NCBI RefSeq assembly: GCF_038502225.1
Contig: NC_091308.1
Span: 23,653,067-23,717,066 of the forward strand
Direction: 5' to 3'
DNA: 64,000 nucleotides
Source of the DNA: Cherax quadricarinatus
Taxonomy: Eukaryota; Arthropoda; Malacostraca; Decapoda; Parastacidae
The first letter of the stretch is position 1. Each line of letters opens with the position of its first letter. Of this stretch, positions 44,276 through 55,918 are shown one piece after another. The notes below the pieces were generated by a model, which made no database searches, had not been told where the DNA came from, and worked only from the letters and a program-made list of their open reading frames with translations. The position numbers and the translations under genes are program-made.

Positions 44276-46492
44276 CCATATCACTGTCAAGACCCCTGCT
44301 CACAAACTTGCTCTCGGTGTCAAAAAAAAAAAAAAATTCTTATGAAATGAGAATCTTTTCCTGATGGTAATGACAGCAAAAGTACAAAATTTGATGGAAA
44401 ACTTACAGAATTATGCTCTTGTGAAGTTGGAGGTCGTGGTAATATTTACGGATTGGAGATCTCGCCCACTTTGAGCCCTATTTTTGGCCAATTCCATTGT
44501 TCCAGTCGACCAATCTCATACCTGATTTGCTAGAACTCCATTTGCTCTATCAAATGAGTACAAGAAACTGCCCATTTACCAATTTTAACTACTCAATAAC
44601 GTGATCAGAAATTGGTAATTTGGTGGATTCCGAAATAGGGTCCAGAATTAACAATCCAGTGGACCCTCAGTTTTCGTAATTAATCCATTAGAGAGTGACT
44701 AAACCCGAATCTGACGATTTCCGAATTAATTTTCCCCATTAGAAATAATGTAAATCCAATTAAAAAAATGTTTTCTACATGAAATATACAATTACCTACA
44801 CAGAAAACAATGAAGAATACAACAATAATAACATCACACTTACCTTTATTGAAGGCATTGTGATGTATGGAAGACAGGAGGAGGGGAGAGGATGGAGGAG
44901 TTTACAATTGTTTGGAAGGGGAATCCCCTTTCATAAAGACTTCAGGTACCAAGTTTTTATCCTGGGTTACTTCCCTTCTTTGTTTTTTAATGCCACTAGG
45001 ACCAGCTTGAGTCACTGGACCCCTGTCGCTCAAAAAAGTTTTCCAGAGAGGTCCGTTTCTGACGTATGTTTGGAATCGTGTTGGGAGACAGGACAAGATA
45101 GTCCTTCAATATGACACTAATATCAGCTCTATGGCTTATTTATCTAGCACAATTCATCTAATATGACATAATAAACAATATTAATAACATAGAAACGTGA
45201 TATATACTCTAGAATGAATAAAATATGGCATTAAGAAGGTCACGAGTGGTGGAGTGTTGCTGTTGTTGGGTGTATAAGGGCTATAGTGGTAGTGAAGGTG
45301 GCAGAAAGAGGCAGTAGAGGTGGTGGTGGTAGTCAGTAGCCCTATATACCTCCAACAACAATGGAGGACTCAGTTTCGTGCTGTCCTTTTTCTATCGATT
45401 AATCGCTTAACTTACTTGCTACACAGTTAATGCTACACTTTATTGCTGGCTTGTGCTATAGCCTTTATCAACACCTGCTGTTTTAGTATTGTACATATTG
45501 CAGAATCACTGAAAAAAGGCACATCCTCCCCTCTCTCTCAGCCCTTGACGAAATAGCTGGCTAGCACTAGGAACTTTCTTTGGGCCCCAAGGTGGTTTAT
45601 TTACCAGTTGCAAGCACTAAATACAATGGAATAATATGAAATGTATCGTATGAGAGCGTGGCATCGTGTTCACTGGCTGATGAACAATGGCACACTGAGT
45701 GTTGGGCTGCTGTTGCCATGCAGACGCGTTCGGGACGAATGACAATTACCGAGTTCAATGACAATCACCTAGCCAATATTCTGATGAAAAAACGTTACTT
45801 ATTCCGAATATTACAAAATCCAACAACGGCGTAATCCAAGGGTCCACTGTACAAACATTCCTAGCACTAAAATAATATTTTCTCTGATCATTAGTCATGT
45901 CTCCAGGCCCCTCTTGCTTTCCATTTTAAATTTTTATTCACACAGAAAATAGAAGATTTACTGTTATGCAGACTACTGCAATATTGTAAAAATGGTATAA
46001 ATAATATCAGCACATTTGTGAAAGCATATTAGACCCACCGATTGAAGTGTATTGGACATATGACATGATTTGTTTACTCTTGAACATTGGCAAAAAATTT
46101 AACATTTCTGCTACTTTGAGCTCAATTTCAAGGTAATTTTAGTTCATAAACCATTCAAAATCATCTCTATTTCTGTAATATATCTTGCATTCTATTAAAT
46201 GAGACCAAGAAAATGTGAATACAACCATAAATATCATACAAATATACACCACAAAGCCAGTGTTTCAAACAAAAACATGGGCAGTTTTTTTTTCTCATTA
46301 TGCACTGCATGCTGCAGGATTACTTTTATGCTGCACAGACTGACCACTCAGACCCATTCTCTCATATGTAGGCCTACCAGCTTTCTCCCACAAGATTGGA
46401 AGAAGATTGGAAGCTGCTAGAATTTTGGCATAGTATTACGGGATCAACACTGGCTTCCTCGTCGCAATATTATGGAACCAACAGTGAAAGGG
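44276..46492 (-). mobile_element. piggyBac-type MITE containing a Tigger-like element
   Basis: TTAA at 44272-44275 and 46493-46496. The MITE interior is in reverse orientation relative to that at 42357 and is interrupted at 44657-45849. Without the insert it is about 1,024 bases, the usual size. Confidence 0.78.
44657..45849 (-). mobile_element. Tigger/pogo-like element, 1,193 bp
   Basis: Ends CAGTGGACCCTCAGTTTTCG and, inverted, CAGTGGACCCTTGGATTACG. The right flank is TA; the left TA has become TC. The minus strand holds the same MGPKK-start region as the element at 38064, here damaged (TTGGGGCCCAAAGAAAG). The MITE sequence resumes exactly after it. No catalytic domain. Confidence 0.75.
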
Positions 46493-46570
46493 TTAAGGCA
46501 TCTATGAATATAAAGAATCTTATCCAAAGAGGCAAAAAGGAGAATGTACTACAGTATAAAGGTGCCAACA

Positions 46571-47275
46571 CTTACATTCAATTCAAGTTTATTCTCTAAA
46601 AGGGTTACAATGTGGGGTTTACAGGTTTTGGGTATTGTGTGGTTTACATGTTATAAAATACTAATTATAGAGGGGGCAACTAGGACACCTAACCTGGCTA
46701 GGCATTTCGAGCAGACTTAGATTAATTCTTAACATTAAATCCTTACAGATTATGGTATTAAGGCTAAGTGACTATATCATAATTTGTGAGTTTAGCAATG
46801 TGAATGCTTTTGTTTTAGGCAAACTCATGACTAGTTAGGATTTATTATTTTAAGATTAAGATTAGTATTTCCGGGTTTATAGTCAGTGGGTGAGTGTAAT
46901 TGTGAACCACCAGGAGGTTATCATGTAGTTAGTTGTCAGGATGGATCAGGGAGATGAGATGTTTTCTAACTGTGGTTTTGAAAGTGATGAATGTGTCTGC
47001 AGTTCTAGAGTTTTCAGGGAGGGTGTTCCAGATTTTAGGTCCTTTGAAATACACTGAATTTTTGTAAAGGTTTAGTCGAAAACGGGGAAAGTTATAGAGA
47101 TGTTTATGTCTGGTGTTATGCCTGTGGATCCTGTTACAACTATCAAGAAAGCATTTTAGGTCAAGGTTAATATTGGAATTTAAGGTCCTGTAGATATAGA
47201 CTGCACAGTAGTAAGTGTGGATGTTCTGAACAGGGAGTAAGTTTACATCATTATTTTTACATTTGTTAAATAATT
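46571..47275 (-). pseudogene. L2-like LINE RT C-terminus, older copy, part 2
   Basis: The minus strand reads VQNIHTYYCAVYIYRTLNSN, HNTRHK, FKGPKIWNTLPENS and an ORF end, then 3' UTR toward 46571. It corresponds to the last 120 or so codons of the family at 47276-50644. Its upstream continuation lies beyond that insertion at 50645. Confidence 0.8.
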
Positions 47276-50200
47276 CAGGTGCTATTTTTTAGCTTTAGAA
47301 TATTTACTTTGTTTTATACTTAATTCTAACTATAGATTCACTACAAATCTTATGATTACAAGCACTGATCCTGATACCAACCTCTTATTTAATTACTTAA
47401 ATGAATCAAACAGTTAATGTAATTACTACACAGCAGAACAATCAAAGGCACTTCTCAGAGCCAACAAAAACATAACTGTCTTTAATTACAATATCAGATC
47501 TTTAAGCAAGCATTACGATGACCTCATAGCATTACTAAATTCCTTGCATGCCAATATGTCCATCATTACTAACTGAAACCTGGCTAAAGCCTGATACTAC
47601 AGATGTCTATGCCATTCCTGGTTACACAGCCATACACAACTGTAGGCCAGACCAACAAGGGGGTGGCACAGCTATATACTACTCAGACCAACTAGAATGT
47701 ATCACTAATACTTGCACAAGGGATGAACATGGGGAATATATAATAGCTAAACTCAAATCCAAATACCTACAAAAACCTCTCACATTGATAAACATCTACA
47801 GAGTTCCACAGTCAAACATTGGCCAATTTAGTCAAAACCTAGGAAGTATGATAATTGATGCACGCATGAACAAAGATCACTTACTACTCTCAGGTGACTT
47901 CAATATAAATCTCCTGCAAGACCAGGACCCACACATTACTGAATTCACAAACACAGTGAGTAACTGCATGTTGCTACCAACAGTAACAAAACCTACAAGA
48001 GTTACGGAGACTAGTGTTTCCCTACTTGACCACATCTGGACCAACACCATATCCCCTTTAAAATCAGGCATAATTACAGATAATACCACAGACCACTACC
48101 CTACTTTCCTCATAACAACTCTTGGTAAATTACCCCAAGACACTACTAAAGTCACCTTCAGACTTCACAATGAGGCAGCCATTAATAACTTCACAACAGC
48201 AGTAACAAACATTGACTGGCACACTGAGCTAGAAATCTATACAGATATTGACGAATGTTTTAATAATTTTCTAAAAAAGACCCAATACCTCTACAACAAG
48301 CACTGCCCTAAAAAAACTAAACAGATGACAGCGAAGAGACTGAACAGTCCCTGGCTAACACCCAGCATTCTCAAATCCATAAATACAAAACACCGATATG
48401 AAAAACAGTACAGAATGGGTCACATAACCAGAGACCAAACAAAACGTTACTCGTCAATCCTAACCAGCCTGATAAGAAGGGCAAAAAAATTGTATTATGA
48501 GAACAGATTATCCAACTTACGAGGTGATATAAAAGACCTGGAAAACCCTATCAGAAATTCTGGGAACAAAAAAGATATCACGAAATAGCGAAATAAAATT
48601 AGCAAAATCAGATGAACCCCAACTCCCACCAACAGAAACAGCAAACAGACTCAATGATTTCTTCTCCACTATAGGACAAAACCTTGCCAATAAAATCCCA
48701 AGCTCAGATACCCCACCAAATGACTACCTCACTGGCAACTACCCGAACACACTGTTCCTAGCTCCTACTAACCCATACGAAGTCTCCCTTATTATCAACG
48801 CACTAAAAAACAAGGCAGGAGATTTAAATACCTTACCACCCTTTATATACAAAAAAGTGTCACAAGTGCTATCACCAATCATTGCAACACTCTTTAACAA
48901 ATCCATTGAATCCTCCACCTTCCCTACAGTTCTTAAAATAGCAAGGGTCACCCCAATCCATAAAGGAGGAGACCAAACAGAGTTGAATAACTATAGGCCA
49001 ATATCCAACTTACACCCTCTCACAAAAATCTTCGAAAAATTAATTCATAAACGAATCTACTCCTACCTCATCTCCCAAAACATACTCAACCCCTGTCAAT
49101 TTGGATTCAGGCCTAATAAAAATACTAATGATGCTATTATACACATGCTAGAACATATATACACTGCAATAGAGAAAAAAGAAGTCCCACTGGGGATCTT
49201 CATTGACTTACGTAAAGCTTTTGATACAGTTGACCATGACTTGCTCCACGTAAAATTGTCACACTATGGTATAAGAGGGCACTCCCTCAACTACCTCAAG
49301 TCATACCTCAGCAACAGAAGCCAATATGTGTACGCAAATCGGGCAAGCTCTTCCGCACAACCAATTACAGTTGGTGTCCTACAGGGAAGTGTCCTTGGCC
49401 CTCTTCTCTTTCTCCTATACATAAATGACCTACCAAATGCTTCGCAATTACTCAAACCCACACTATTTGCAGATGACACTACATACGTCTTCTCTCACCC
49501 GAGCCCAGTCGCGCTAGCCAATACTGTAAATACCGAATTACAGAAAATATCTACCTGGATGAGGACTAACAAACTTACACTAAACATTGACAAAACCTAC
49601 TTCATTCAGTTTGGTAACAGAGCTACAGATGTCCCTCTTAACATAATGATAAACAGATCACCTATCACAAAGCTAACAGAGGGAAAATTCTTAGGAATCC
49701 ACCTTGATAATAGACTCAAATTTCATACACATATACAACAAATTTCTAAGAAAATTTCCAAGACTGTAGGCATATTATCGAAGATACGGTACTATGTTCC
49801 ACAGTCAGCCGTCCTGGCCCTATATCACTCTCTTATTTACCCCTATCTCACCTATGGAATTTGGGCATGGGGCTCAACAACAATTAACCATCTCAGACCA
49901 CTAATTACCCAACAAAAGGCTGCAGTTAGAATGATAACAAATTCTCACTACAGGCAGCACACTCCACCAATATTCAAAACACTCAACCTACTCACCATAC
50001 AAAACATCCATACTTATTATTGCACCTATTACATACATAGAACACTTAACTCTGATATTAACCCTCCCCTCAAACATCTCCTTGCCAACCTCAACAGAAC
50101 ACATGACCATAACACAAGGCACAGATCACTCTTTGATGTTCCTCGTGTCCATCTCACGCTATGCAAAAACTCAATGCACATAAAAGGCCCTAAAATCTGG

Positions 50201-50644
50201 AATTCATTACCTGTAAATATAAAAGAAACACTACCTGTTTATAAATTCAAGTCTCTTCTCAAAGATCACTTACTCACCCAAAACCAAATAAATACTGAAT
50301 AACTGAACCTTATAAATTGTATATCTTAAATGTTTCCCACAATTATATCACATAAATGTTAAACCTAAAACCCAATCTAACAGAATACTCCATTCGACTG
50401 AATGTACAGCAATGCATGCAACCATATGACCTGTCTTTGTAATACTCATTTGTGCTTTATAGTTATCTGTTTACAATAATGTCTTATCACTGATTTCATC
50501 ATTGCTTAGTTAATCTTAAGTTAATTTTAAGCCAGCCCGTAATGCTATGCATATAAGTGGCTTTGGCATGCTGCTCTTACCTGTATTTTTTTGTACCTCT
50601 GTATGTATGCTCAAATTACTAAATAAATAAATAAATAAATAAAT
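47276..50644 (+). mobile_element. L2/CR1-group LINE (jockey superfamily) with AAAT tail
   Basis: About 3.4 kb: a short leader, one endonuclease-RT ORF (with frameshifts), a 3' UTR (50303-50615) and a TAAATAAATAAATAAAT tail. It is inserted inside an older minus-strand copy of the same family; the two outer pieces join in frame when it is removed. No ORF1 is visible, so it may be 5'-truncated. Finer clade placement (L2, Crack, Daphne) would need a tree. Confidence 0.82.
47470..50302 (+). pseudogene. LINE endonuclease-reverse transcriptase, frameshifted
   Basis: Endonuclease: ITVFNYNIRSLSKHYDDL, LLTETWLKPDTTD, GGGTAIYYSD, GDFNINL, TDHYPTF. RT: NYRPISNLHPLTKIFEKLI, FGFRPNKNTNDAI, FIDLRKAFDTVDHDLLHVKL, LQGSVLGPLLFLLYINDL, LFADDTTYVF. 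C-terminal SIWNSLP-type end (GPKIWNSLPVNIKETLP). Two single-base frameshifts, near 47560 (before LLTETW) and near 48585, separate three otherwise open sections. GVLQGS replaces the usual GVPQGS. It would nick and prime on genomic DNA; in this state it is inactive. Confidence 0.85.
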
Positions 50645-50970
50645 ATGAAGAGTGGGGGGGGGTGTTGCCAGGGATGGGATTTAGTGATTATTCTTATTGT
50701 GGCTTTTTGTTGGGTTATTATTGGCTTTAGGTGTGTTGCTGCAGTTGAACCCAAAGCACAGATAGCATAGGTGAGGTATGGATATATATGTGAATGGTAT
50801 AGTGTGAGAAGGGCAGTTTGCGGCACGTAGTATGGTATCTTGGAGAGGATCCCCACCGTTTTGGATACTTTTTTTGTTATGTGTTGGATATGGGTGCTGA
50901 AATTTAGGTTGTTGTCGAGGTATAGGCCAAGGAATTTGCCCTCATTATGTCTGGCAATTAGAGTGTTGTT
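50645..50970 (-). pseudogene. L2-like LINE RT, older copy, part 1
   Basis: The minus strand reads EGKFLGLYLDNNLNFSTHIQ, then KTVGILSKIPYYVPQ (open 50611-50856) to HPWQHPPPLF, where the sequence breaks off at the 3' tail of the younger element. The next codons are found at 47275 and below. Confidence 0.8.
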
Positions 50971-51366
50971 AGTTAAGACACATATGCAACAGTTAGGTAT
51001 CTTTATTTTGAAATGTTTCGCCTACACAGTAGGCTTCTTCAGTCGATTACAGAAAAGTTGATAGAAGCAGAAGATACTTGAAGACGATGTAATCAGTCCA
51101 TCACCCTTAAAGTTTTGAGGTGGTCAGTCCCTCAGTCTGGAGAGGAGTATTGCTTATTAATAGTATTCTATTCAAGATTGATGGACTGACCACATCGACT
51201 CAAGGTTGAGGGACTGATTACCTCATTCTCCTCCTGTTCTTCAAGTTTATCCTTTGTATGGACTGATGAAGCCACTGTGTGGCGAAATGTTTCCTCAATA
51301 AAGATACCCAAGAGTTGCACATGTGTCTAATTTAACAACGTGTCGGTTCTTTGAACCATTCATCTA
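50971..51366. mobile_element. Inverted pair of hairpin-bearing short elements
   Basis: The left half (minus sense) has CAACAGTTAGGTATCTTTAT, then GAAATGTTTCGCCTACACAG and a CTTCTTCAGTC end. The right half (plus sense) has GGACTGATGAAGCCACTGTG, TGGCGAAATG and AATAAAGATACCCAAGAG. The halves are related but different variants facing each other. No ORF. Confidence 0.6.
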
Positions 51367-51387
51367 CACTCTTATGTTCTTATTTAA

Positions 51388-53369
51388 CCCTTTGACTGTC
51401 GCGGCCATATATATACATCTTACAACGTACCGTGTTTGACATATATATACTCATAAATTCTAGCGGCTTCAAATCAAGAAGGAGAAAGCTGGTAGGCGCA
51501 CATGTGAGAGAATGGGTCTGTGTGGTCAGTGTGCACCACATAAAAAAAATCCTGGAGCACGCAGTGCATAATGAGACAAAAAAAAATCTGACCGTTTTTT
51601 TTTTTAATTAAAATGCCGAATTTGTGGTCTATTTTCGTATAATATTTAAGGTTGTATTCTCGTTTTCTTGATCTCATTTGATAGAATGGAAAACATATTA
51701 TAGAAAAAGAGATGATTTTGATTGATTTTACTATAAAAACAACCTGGAAGTGGAGCTCAAAGTAGGGGAAATGTTTGATTTTTGCCGATGTTCAAAAGTA
51801 AACAAATGATATCATTGTCCAATAAATGTCCAACTAGCCATTCTAATATGCAGTCATGAATGGGTTGATGTTATTTATACATTACAGTATTGGAGTAGTC
51901 TGCATAATAGTAAATTTTCTATTTTTTGCTTGAATAAAAATTAAAAATAGAAAGCAAGAGTAATATCAGAGGGGCCTGGAGACATGACTGATGAACAAAG
52001 AAAATGTTGATAAATTAGACACATGTGCAACTCTTGGGTATCTTTATTGAGGAAACGTTTCGCCACACAGTGGCTTCATCAGTCCATACAAAGGAGAATC
52101 TTGAAGAACAGGAGGAGAATGAGGTAATCAGTCCCTCAACCTTGAGTCGATGTGGTCAGTCCATCAATCTTGAATAGAATACGGCATACGTGCTAAGAAG
52201 GAGCTTATAAACCGTTGGCAGGAGAGGTGAAGCAGTCGTAGGTCGTGTAACATTTGTTCAATGTTGAAGTAGGTCGTGCCCAAGAATTAGGCAAGCGAAG
52301 AATTCCCAAGTATTAAGATCCCAAGAAGTTGCAGTGTCTGACAGGTTTGTAGATGAATGGTTCAGAGAACCGACATGTTGATAAATTAGACACATCTGCA
52401 ACTCTTGGGTATCTTTATTGAGGAAACGTTTCGCCACACAGTGGCTTCATCAGTCCATACAAAGGAGAATCTTGAAGAACAGGAGGAGAATGTGTCTAAT
52501 TTATCAACATGTCGGTTCTCTGAACCATTCATCTACAAGCCTGTCAGACACTGCAACTTCTTGGGATCTTAATACTTGGGAATTCTTCGCTTGCCTAATT
52601 CTTGGGCACGACCTACTTCAACATTGAACAAATGTTACACGACCTATGACTGCTGCACCTCTCCTGCCAACGGTTTATAAGCTCCTTCTTAGCACGTATG
52701 CCGTATTCTATTCAAGATTGATGGACTGACCACATCGACTCAAGGTTGAGGAACTGATTACCTCATTCTCCTCCTGTTCTTCAAGATTCTCCTTTGTATG
52801 GACTGATGAAGCCACTGTGTGGCGAAACGTTTCCTCAATAAAGATACCCAAGAGTTGCACATGTGTCTAATTTATCAACATGTCGGTTCTCTGAACCATT
52901 CATCTACAAAGAAAATGTTATTTTAGAGTCAGGAATGTCTGCATTGTTCATTCTGGACCTTATTTTGAAATTGTCATATTTTTTTATTTTTCGTGAAATT
53001 GGCCAAATTGCAAATTTCTGACCATGTTATTGGGTAGTTGAAATTGGTAAATGGGCAGTTTCTTGTACTCAATCGATAGAAAAAATGGAGTTCTAAAGAA
53101 ATAGCTACGAGTTTGGTCGACTGGAACAATGGAATTAGCCGAAAATTGGGCTCAAAGTGGGCGAAATCGCCGATTTGTAAATATCGGCACGGTCGCTAAC
53201 TTTGCGAGAGCGTAATTCCGTCAGTTTTCCATCAAATTTCGTTTTTTTTTGGTGTTATTATAATCAGGGAAAAGATTCTCTATCATTTCATAAGAAAAAA
53301 TATTTTTTTTTTTTAAATTTTGCGAAACCAGGAGACACCTCAGGATTGGGGGTTGCGGCAGTCAAGGGG
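51388..53369 (+). mobile_element. piggyBac-type MITE carrying an 897-bp insertion
   Basis: TTAA at 51384-51387 and 53370-53373; termini CCCTTTGACTGTCGCGG and, inverted, CCCCTTGACTGCCGC. Its interior aligns with the MITE at 42357. Interrupted at 52009-52905. Confidence 0.82.
52009..52905. mobile_element. Long inverted-repeat element with 14-bp target duplication
   Basis: ACAAAGAAAATGTT flanks it exactly (51995-52008, 52906-52919). The left arm (about 52009-52375) and right arm (about 52492-52905) are inverted copies of each other, separated by a partial second copy of the left end (52376-52491). Each arm has the core CTGATGA - A - GCCAC-TGT-GTGGC - GAAACG (sense at 52803-52829). No protein is encoded. 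The pattern resembles terminal repeats of Penelope-like elements; that is inference. Confidence 0.78.
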
Positions 53370-53373
53370 TTAA

Positions 53374-53662
53374 CATCACACTTACCAGTAGGGTGATCGT
53401 GGCTAGGACCATGGGTAGCTTTAAGAAGAAATTGGACAAATATATGAGTGGGAGGAGCTGAGTTTGATTTGTGTCATTGGGTACAGGAGTAAATTCTTGG
53501 GTAGCTTTGTGTAGAGGCCATTTTGATAAGGGCCTGCCTTGTATGGGCCAGTAGACCTGCAGTGTTCTTCCATTATGTTCTTAGTGGGAAGGATTGTAAA
53601 GGATCTGCCTAGTATGGGCCAATAGGCCTACTGTATTGTTCCTCCTTTCTTGTGTTCTTATT
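53374..53662 (+). mobile_element. Two CR1 3' ends in tandem
   Basis: First: KKKLDKYMSGRS-type codons, stop, 3' UTR with TGTATGGGCCAGTAGACCTG and a TTATGTTCTTA tail (to 53582). Second: only the last 80 bases of a CR1 3' UTR and tail (53583-53662). Confidence 0.72.
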
Positions 53663-53663
53663 G

Positions 53664-53872
53664 GAGACTTGTTTGTGTGAGGGAGGGATGGCAAGTTTAT
53701 TGTTGGAGAATATGACACTAATATCAACTCTACAGCTTATTTATCTATCACAATTCAACTAATATGACATAATAAACAATACTAATAACAGAGAAACATG
53801 GAATATACTCTAGAATGAATAAAATAAGTCATTATGTATGTCACGAGAGGTGTTGTGTTGTTGTTGGGTATA
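53664..53872 (-). mobile_element. Tigger-like interior fragment
   Basis: Shares GACACTAATATCAACTCTAC through TGAATAAAATAAGTCATTA with the interior of the element at 44657-45849. No termini. Confidence 0.6.
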
Positions 53873-53879
53873 AGAACAA

Positions 53880-55242
53880 AAGAACAAAAGAACATAAAAA
53901 TGTAGGAACACTGCAGAAGGCCTACTGGCCCATACGAGGCAGGTCCTTATCAAAACGACCTCTATCTAAAGCTACCTAAGAAATAATTCCCGTACCCCAT
54001 GACACCAATCAAACCCAGCCCCTCCCACTCATATATTTGTCCAGTCTCTTCTTAACCCTTTGACTGTTTCAGGCCCCTCTCTGAAACTGTCATTCTATGT
54101 CGCTCAATTTTTGAAAAAAAAAAAAATTATTTTTTCTTATGAAATGATAAGAGAATCTTTTCTCGATGGTAATGACACCAAAAGTTCGAAATTTGGTCGA
54201 AAACTCGTGGAATTATGCTCCCGCGAAGTTAGCGGTCTCGGCGACATATGCGTATCGGCGATTTCGCCGACTTTGAGCCCAATTTTCAGCCAATTCCATT
54301 GTTCCAGTTGACCAAACTCATAGCTATTTCTTTAGAACTCCATTTTATCTATCAGCTGAGTACAAGAAACCTCCCATTTACTAATTTGGACTACCCAATA
54401 TGGTGGTCAGAAATTGGCAATTTGGCCAATTTCACGCAAAATAAAAAAGATGCCAATTTCAAAATAGGGTCCAGAATAAACAAGGTAGACATTCGTGGCA
54501 CTAAAATATCATATGCTCTGTTCATTAGTCACATCTCTAGGCCCCTCTTATATTATTATTGCTTTCTATTTTGATTTTTTATTCATACAAAAAAATACAA
54601 AATTTACTGTTATGCAGACGACTGCATTATTGCAAAAATGGTATAAATAATATCAGTGCACTAGTGAAAGAATATTAGACTCCCCAGTTGACGTGTATTG
54701 GACGTGTGGTGTGATTTATGTACTCTTGAACATTGGTAAAAATCGAACATTTCCGCTACTTTGAGCTCAGTTTCAAGGTCGTTTTCATCGTAAAAGTAAT
54801 GAAAATCATCTCTATTTCTGTAATATGTTTTCCATTTTATCACCTAAGACCATGAAAACGCGAATACAACGATAAATACTATACGAAAATACACCTCAAA
54901 GTCGGCGTTTTATTCCAAAAAAACGATCAGAGTTTTTTTTTTCTCATTACGCAATGTGTGCTGCAGGATTTTTTTTATGTGGTGCACACTGACCACACAG
55001 ACCCATTCTCTCACATGTGGGCCTACCAGCTTTCTCCCACTTGATTTGAAGCCGCTAGAATTATTGAGTATATATACGTCAGAAACATTGGCTCGTAAGA
55101 CGTATTTATACGTCGAAAACAGTCAAAGGGTTAAAGCTACCCAAGGTCCTAGCCTCTATCACCCCACTGGGAAGATTGTTCCACGCATCTACAACTCTGT
55201 TAGAAAACCAGTACAGTACTTACCTATGTCCTTTCTAAATCT
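53880..55242 (-). mobile_element. Diverged CR1 3' end split by a piggyBac-type MITE
   Basis: Tail (degenerate AAGAACA units), 3' UTR and the first C-terminal codons at 53880-54055. After the TTAA-bounded MITE it continues at 55135-55242 (AGCTACCCAAGGTCCTAGCC). It then ends in the poly(T) of an RTE-like copy. Confidence 0.72.
54056..55130 (-). mobile_element. piggyBac-type MITE, 1,075 bp, exact TTAA borders
   Basis: TTAA at 54052-54055 and 55131-55134. Left terminus CCCTTTGACTGTTTCAGG and right, inverted, CCCTTTGACTGTTTTCG. The outside sequences join as an uninterrupted CR1 3' region. Reverse orientation to the copy at 42357. The palindrome near the right end (CGTATTTATACG) has one mismatched base pair. 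Confidence 0.9.
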
Positions 55243-55918
55243 AATTTTTTTTTTTTTTAACAAGTCGGCCGTCTCCCACCGAGGCAGGGTGACCCAAAAA
55301 AGAAAGAAAATCCCCAAAAAAGAAAATACTTTCATCATCATTCAACACTTTCACCACACTCGCACATTATCACTGTTTTTGCAGAGGTGCTCAGAAAACA
55401 ACAGTTTAGAAGCATACACATATAAAGATACACAACATATCCCTCCAAACTGCCAATATCCCAAACCCCTCCTTTAAAGTGCAGGCATTGTACTTCCCAT
55501 TTCCAGGACTCAAGTCCGACTATATGAAAATAACCGCTTTCCCTGAATCCCTTCACTAAATATTACCCTGCTCACACTCCAACAGATCGTCAGCTCCCAA
55601 GTACCATTCGTCTCCATTCACTCCTATCTAACACGCTCACGCACGCTTGCTGGAAGTCCAAGCCCCTTGCCCACAAAACCTCCTTTACCCCCTCTCTCCA
55701 ACCCTTTCAAGGATGACCCCTACCCCGCCTTCCTTCCCCTATAGATTTATATGCTTTCCATGTCATTCTACTTTGATCCATTCTCTCTAAATGACCAAAC
55801 CACCTCAACAACCCCTCTTCTGCCCTCTGACTAATACTTTTATTAACTCTACACCTTTTCCTAATTTCCACACTCTGAATTTTCTGCATAATATTTACAC
55901 CACACATTGCCCTTAAAC
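55243..55918 (-). mobile_element. RTE-like LINE 3' end
   Basis: Poly(T), tail and 3' UTR almost identical to the copy at 33842, then RT C-terminus (55707-55907, CGVNIMQKIQSVEIRKRC and the WFGHLERMDQSRMTW block). It ends at a short duplication (TGCCCTTAAA twice) where a CR1 begins. Confidence 0.82.

Larger units (their letters stand above)
44180..46570 (+). mobile_element. RTE-like fragment split by a MITE
   Basis: 44180-44271 reads VSMKNEVNHKNDKGEK (RT C-terminal part) and 46497-46570 continues with the YLWRQ..LS-EAK region, after the TTAA-bounded MITE. Short and frameshifted. Confidence 0.65.
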
